Shown: positions 59,356 to 64,000 of the stretch, piece by piece
Position numbering within the stretch: position 1 is the first letter of the stretch
Layout of the letters: every line of letters starts with the position of its first letter
From: Arthrinium phaeospermum
Taxonomy: Eukaryota; Ascomycota; Sordariomycetes; Amphisphaeriales; Apiosporaceae
Length of the DNA stretch: 64,000 nucleotides
NCBI GenBank assembly: GCA_006503535.1
Contig: QYRS01000005.1
Location: forward strand, 1,798,001 to 1,862,000
Reading direction: 5' to 3'
The notes under the pieces: generated by a model
Database searches by the model: none
The model's input: only the letters and a program-made list of their open reading frames with translations
Told to the model about the DNA's origin: nothing
Translations under genes and position numbers: made by a program

Positions 59356-60042
59356 TCAGTGAAAACCATTGGTATGCCCATTGGTATGCCCATTCGTGTG
59401 TTCACCAGTGGCCAACGGCTTCTCCTCCTGACTCTCGGGCTTGATTCCCAACGCCTCGAGCTTGGAGGCCTTGACCGGCACCGGCTCCACGGCCGCGCCG
59501 AGCATGTTGACCGGCCGTCCAAATTCCAAACTGTTGATGACCGTGATCATCTCCGACTGGAGGTAGGTCGTGCCACTGGCGTTCTTGGTCTCGAAGGTGA
59601 CGTGGCGCCAGTGCAGCACGGGCAGCTCCTGGTTGTGGTTGAGCATGTACTGGGACTGGATGACGGCCTGGAGCCGCCGTTCTACCTGACAGCTCGTCTT
59701 TGAAGAATGGATCCTGACCGGCTCTTTTTCGAACCCGATCGACGTCGTAGCATACAAGGGCCTTCTGGGCATGACTTTCACGACTATCATCATGACGGTC
59801 CTTTATTGTGTGGATGGGCGAATCGATGCTGGTACACATGGCCCGTTTGACATCGTCGGAGGTTGGAGGCAGCTGATGACGGGCAAACCCGTCTTGGTCT
59901 CGTGGGGTATCGGTCGCGATAAGCACTGGGTACGTAGCCACCGCATCCCGCTATGTACGACAATAACTACCTCGCCCGCCTTTATGCCGTTCGGTGTTGC
60001 GGGACTTGCAGTGACAAAGCATTTCTGTGCCACGTCGTCCAT
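59356..60042 (-). CDS. Unrecognised gene, probably frame-broken
   Basis: The C-terminal part reads well from about 59690 down to the stop at 59356: LQAVIQSQYMLNHNQELPVL, TTYLQSEMITVINSLEFGRP, VNMLGAAVEPVPVKASKLEA, then three HTNG repeats. Upstream, DPFFKDELSG lies in another frame, so a shift near 59690 is likely. A possible start MDDVAQKCFVTASPATPNG (60042) is in a third frame, implying another shift or an intron near 59940. I cannot assign a family. Composition and codon use over the C-terminal part look coding. Confidence 0.45.
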
Positions 60043-60217
60043 CTCTTCTATTCATCTATGAGAACTCTCTATTCCCCGGTGTAGTTCGCCTGTACTCGTT
60101 TTCGCAAGAGTGAATATGTGCCTGACCCGTTATGATCAGCGAAGGGTGATGCTCTCATCAAGACAGGCTTTCTAAGCACATAGGAAGTGGAATGCGTAGA
60201 AGCTCGCCCTCTCAGCT

Positions 60218-63200
60218 CTACAGCGTCAAGATTCTCAACGAAAACAAGCAGTTCTGGATCTCCTGCACTTCCTCGATGATGGGTTTGCCTGACTCTCCAG
60301 GCACCTCATTGCCAGCATTCTTCCCGGGTTTCTCCATAGGTTCTCCGTCATATCGCTCCAACTGGTGCCTCAACACCTTTTCCATGTTGCTTGCTTGGGT
60401 CAAGAAGGCGCTCTCGATACCAATGCTGTCGGGATCACACATGACTGCGTACTGGACGCGCACGTCATCAGTAGGGTGTAGGCCGGCTTTCTTCCTGAGC
60501 TTTTGGACACGGTTGATGATCTCACGGCCGAGGCGCTGGTCTCCAAGCTCCGGGTAGATCGTCTTGTCAAGAATAATCAGCGTGTTCCCGTCGACGCCGA
60601 TTTCGGTACTCTTGGATCCCGATGGGTCTGAAGCAACGTCCCGTTTTACCACGACATCTTCGGCGGCAACTTCAACTCCGTCAATCACGACCGTGTTTGT
60701 CTCAATTAAGCGCTTGACATCTGCACTGCTCAGGGTGACCAGGGCCTTTGCGATTTTCTTTGCATCCTTACGGTATTTCTTTCCAAATGTGGACCAGTTC
60801 GCTGTGCAGCTATACTGCACACCATAAAGGTTTTCGTCAGAGCTGAGGATCAACGTGATGATCGATAGCTCGTCTTTGATGTAGTCGGCAAGTGAATCTA
60901 CGTCATCAAGGTACTCTTGGTCAGGATGGAGAACCGTGAGGGTCATTAGGGGTTGCTTGAGGCCGATGGCAGGCTCCTTCTCGCAACAGGTCCGGCAAAG
61001 TTCGATGATAGCTCTCATGCGGGCGAAACGACGCTCAACAACTTCATCAACAAGCTCTAAGCGGGGCTCTGGGAACCGCAGGAAATGAATCGAGCGGACG
61101 TCGCCAACCAATAGGTTAGGTGGGATGAATTCTTGGAGATGGAACCACAGCTTGTCAGTCAAGAAAGGCGTGAAGGGAGCAAAGCTGCGTGCGACGGTGT
61201 AGAGCACTTCGAACAGGGTGTTCAGAGCGATGACTGTCTCTTCAGTTCCGCGATCCCCCTTCAGCCGCTGGCGGTTGAGGCGAATATACCAATTCGTAAT
61301 GTTGTCAATGAGCTCAAGGAGTCTTGGGACAACATTGTAAAGACGGTATCCTGTAACGCAATTAGCATGTTAAAATCACGATAGCTACTCCGGAGAGAAT
61401 TTGCCTATGGCCGAAACAACTTACCTGCCATCTCGTCACTTAAAGTCTTCAAGAAGGACTGACAGGTAGCCAAGCACCAAGATCCACCGATCTACGACGT
61501 TCTCGGACAATGCAACCTTGTCTGCGGAGAATGTGAATTCGATCCCTTCTACTTTCCGCTAAAGCCAGACCTGGGCCGCAAAGAACATGTAGCTATTCCA
61601 GAGCGGTAGAAGGGTCTTTTGAACCATCTCTTTGACGCCGGTCTCTTTGAAGCTGAAATGCTCTCCTCGGACGACCGGTAAATTGATGAGATAGAGGCGG
61701 ATCGCGTCACAGCCGTAGCGTTCTATGACGACGGCTGGGTCCGGAGTTCTTCAAACGCTTCGACATCTTCTTCCCATCTGAGGCTAAAACCATACCATTC
61801 ACAACACAGTTCTTAAACGGGCAGACATCGAAGAGATAAACCCCCAGTACAAGAAGGGTATAAAACCAAGAAAGCGCTGATCAAAAGCTTCCTTATTCTC
61901 GAAAGGGTAATGCTGAGAAGTATAGGGCATACTACCCGACTCGAACCAACAATAAAAGACCTCCTTAACACGGTGGAGAACACCCTTTCCCTGCTTACTA
62001 GGTATAGTGATGTAGTCGATGTTATGTCTATGGAGGTCCGTGATCTCGCCTTGATAGCCGCTCAAGTCTTTCAATTCCTGAACGCTGCCAATGGCGACGA
62101 CCTCTTCATAGTCATCACTCACCCATAAAGGTAAGGGAGTACCCCAGTAGCGATTACGGGACACGGCCCAGTGTCGAGCGCCGCCGATCCAATTTACGAA
62201 TCGTCGTTCCTTGACAACGGACGGCACCCAGTGAATCTTGTCGACCTCTTCCAGCATCTTTGATGTGACAGGTGGAACCTTGATGAACCATGAAGTGATG
62301 GCGCGATATATCAATGGGGTGTCTGACCTAGGACACATGGGATAGCTATGTGTAATGTGGGACTTGGCGACCAGTCTTCCCTTCTCTTGGAGATACTTGA
62401 TGATATGCTTATCGGCATCTTTGACATATTGGCCAGCAAAGTCCGTAACCTCTGGGGTGAAGCACGCATTGTCATCAATAGGATTCGGGGGGAGTCGCTC
62501 CGTCGAGATGATACCGTTCTTCATGGCGGTGGCGAAGTCCTCTTCGCCAAAAGCCGGCGCTTGGTGGACGATTCCCACGCCGCTAGTTGCTGTGACGTAG
62601 ATATCGTTGTAGACACGGAAGCCGTGTTCCTTGAACTGGTCGTAGAAGTAGAGGGAAAGGGGCTCATATCTCCAGCCCAATAGGTCTAATCCCTTATACC
62701 GGTCGATAACCTTATACTTCTCCTTACTCGGGTTCTTATACAGAGTCCCGACTAGTAACTCCAGTAGAATATAATTCATGCCTGCTTTCTCGTCGAAAAT
62801 TTTAACATACTCAAAATCAGGGTTCGCCACCAAACCCGTATGCGACGGAAGAGTCCATGGAGTCGTTGTCCATGCAAGCAGGCATGTCTTGGGGTCGTCC
62901 AAAAGGGGAAACGTGACCACAATAGATGGATCTTGCACCATCTTGTAGTTTTCCCGAAGTACACATGGTCAAAATAACGTAGTAGGTCACATGGGTCGTA
63001 TAGAAATCACCTGGGCCTCATTGTTGCTGAGGGGCGTTGTGAGGGCGGTCGAATATGGCATCACCTTGTAGCCTCTATACACGGCACCTTTCTCATGAAG
63101 TTGCTTAAAGGCCCACCAGCAGCTCTCCATAAAACTGAGGTCCATAGTCTATTGTAAACCAGTAGTCTCAGAGGTCAGCCACTGTGACACAAGTAGAGAG

Positions 63201-63651
63201 GGGAAAATGTGTGACAAACCTTGTAGTCGTTGTCAAAATCAACCTAGCGGCCCATCCTCTCAATCATCGTTCTCCACTCGGCAGCGTACCGCATCACGAT
63301 ATTTCTGCACTCGGCATTGTAGTTCGCAATACCAAACGCTTAGATTTCCTGCTTTCCCTTAATGCCGAACGCTTTATCGATCTCGTATTCGATTAGGACA
63401 CCATGGGTATCCCAGCCAAATCGGCGTTCAACCAGGTGCCCCTTCATTGCCCAGTATCTGGGGATGACATCCTTGATGGTCGAGGTCAACATGTGACCGT
63501 AGTAAGGAAGCCCAGTCGCGAAAGGCGGTCCATCGTAGAAGGCGTACGGCGGATCGTCCTTGTTCAGCTCCAGCTGGATCTTGAAGGCGTCGATCTCGCG
63601 CCATCTCGCGAGGACAACCTCCTCTTCTTTAGCGAAGCTGATGGCAGCCAT
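60218..63651 (-). pseudogene. Cytosolic isoleucyl-tRNA synthetase, degenerate copy
   Basis: Order and content match cytosolic IleRS (ILS1): start MAAISFAKEEEVVLARWREI, PPFATGLPYYGH (HIGH region), [61 protein letters not shown] (KMSKS) and a C-terminal domain ending FSLRILTL. Introns at 63149-63219 and 61351-61424. Lesions: in-frame TAA (63340-63342) and TAG (63244-63246) where coding is expected; Tyr for the first His of HIGH (63502-63504); a shortened stretch between [10 protein letters not shown] and FYTL; and frame breaks near 61470, 61575, 61750 and 61860. The segment 62641-62820 is TpA-rich. The C-terminal 330 codons are open. Substitution lesions make a pseudogene the best reading; a working copy must exist elsewhere. 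Confidence 0.7.
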
Positions 63652-64000
63652 GTTGGGACGATAGGCTAGCTGTTAGTTAAGTAGCTGGATTCCCCAAACC
63701 GGCAGTGGAGCAATCGGGCGAGCAATCGGGCTAGACTGTGGACTCAAAGAAGCTGTGGAGATGCCAGTCTTGGGAAACCTTATTGACAAGGGCCCATGTG
63801 ACAAGTGGGGAAGGGGAATGGGGCTTTGGGTTACTCTCCACAAAAGGTGGTGCAGGGTTGGGCTCAGCCAAAACCCCGTACAGTTGATACTTATCTGCAT
63901 TACGGAGTAGGTACACCAACAAGGCAATGTGCCTTTTTGACCCTCATCCAGCTTTACTCTCAACTGTATTCAATTGACGACGCAAAGTGACATGCATGCT
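63652..64000. other. Upstream flank of the IleRS copy
   Basis: 349 bp 5' of the synthetase start, ending at the window edge. Short ORFs only; no gene is seen. Confidence 0.4.

Overview
The window is nuclear DNA of a filamentous ascomycete, most likely a Sordariomycete. The signs are short introns (50-85 nt) with CTAAC or CTGAC branch points, a giant Ras-associating/LRR/PP2C/cyclase adenylate cyclase, a HET-domain gene, a CRZ1-type zinc-finger factor, an alternative oxidase, long intergenic stretches and RIP-like CpA-to-TpA changes. Both strands carry genes and there are no operons.

Layout. 1-10.7 kb is a dense housekeeping block: LEO1 (Paf1 complex, cut by the left edge), divergent from a MOB2-type kinase activator; then molybdopterin synthase small subunit, ribosomal protein eS28 and dynamitin on the minus strand; then an RTC4-domain protein. 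A 4.5-kb gene-poor stretch leads to adenylate cyclase (15.1-22.4 kb). 23.5-32.6 kb holds a broken HET gene, eIF3j, an aminoglycoside-phosphotransferase-like gene and alternative oxidase. After 4.7 kb without recognisable genes come CRZ1 (37.3-39.5 kb) and an MDR enoyl-reductase-like gene (40.5-41.9 kb). Another 4.5-kb gap precedes a ~6-kb gene for a very repetitive charged protein (46.4-52.4 kb). The right end has an intron-bearing tRNA, a secreted beta-propeller protein, a small Cys-rich ORF, a CorA-like membrane protein, an unrecognised broken gene and a degenerate cytosolic isoleucyl-tRNA synthetase copy.

Two things dominate interpretation. First, many clearly conserved genes are broken by single-base shifts, nearly all of them missing one base and several in homopolymers. 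Other genes, including most of the 6.6-kb cyclase, are intact. This looks more like residual assembly error than real decay, and a 192-bp in-gene tandem duplication whose first copy lacks exactly two bases supports that. Second, the isoleucyl-tRNA synthetase copy also has substitution-type lesions (two in-frame stops, and His-to-Tyr in the HIGH motif, with a TpA-rich segment). Indel error cannot produce these, which suggests a RIP-damaged pseudogene.

The genes do not form a pathway. Several are signalling components (adenylate cyclase for cAMP/Ras, MOB2 for NDR-kinase polarity signalling, CRZ1 for calcium/calcineurin). The most unusual coding content is the repetitive protein with alternating Trp-acidic, poly-Lys and Glu-Pro blocks.
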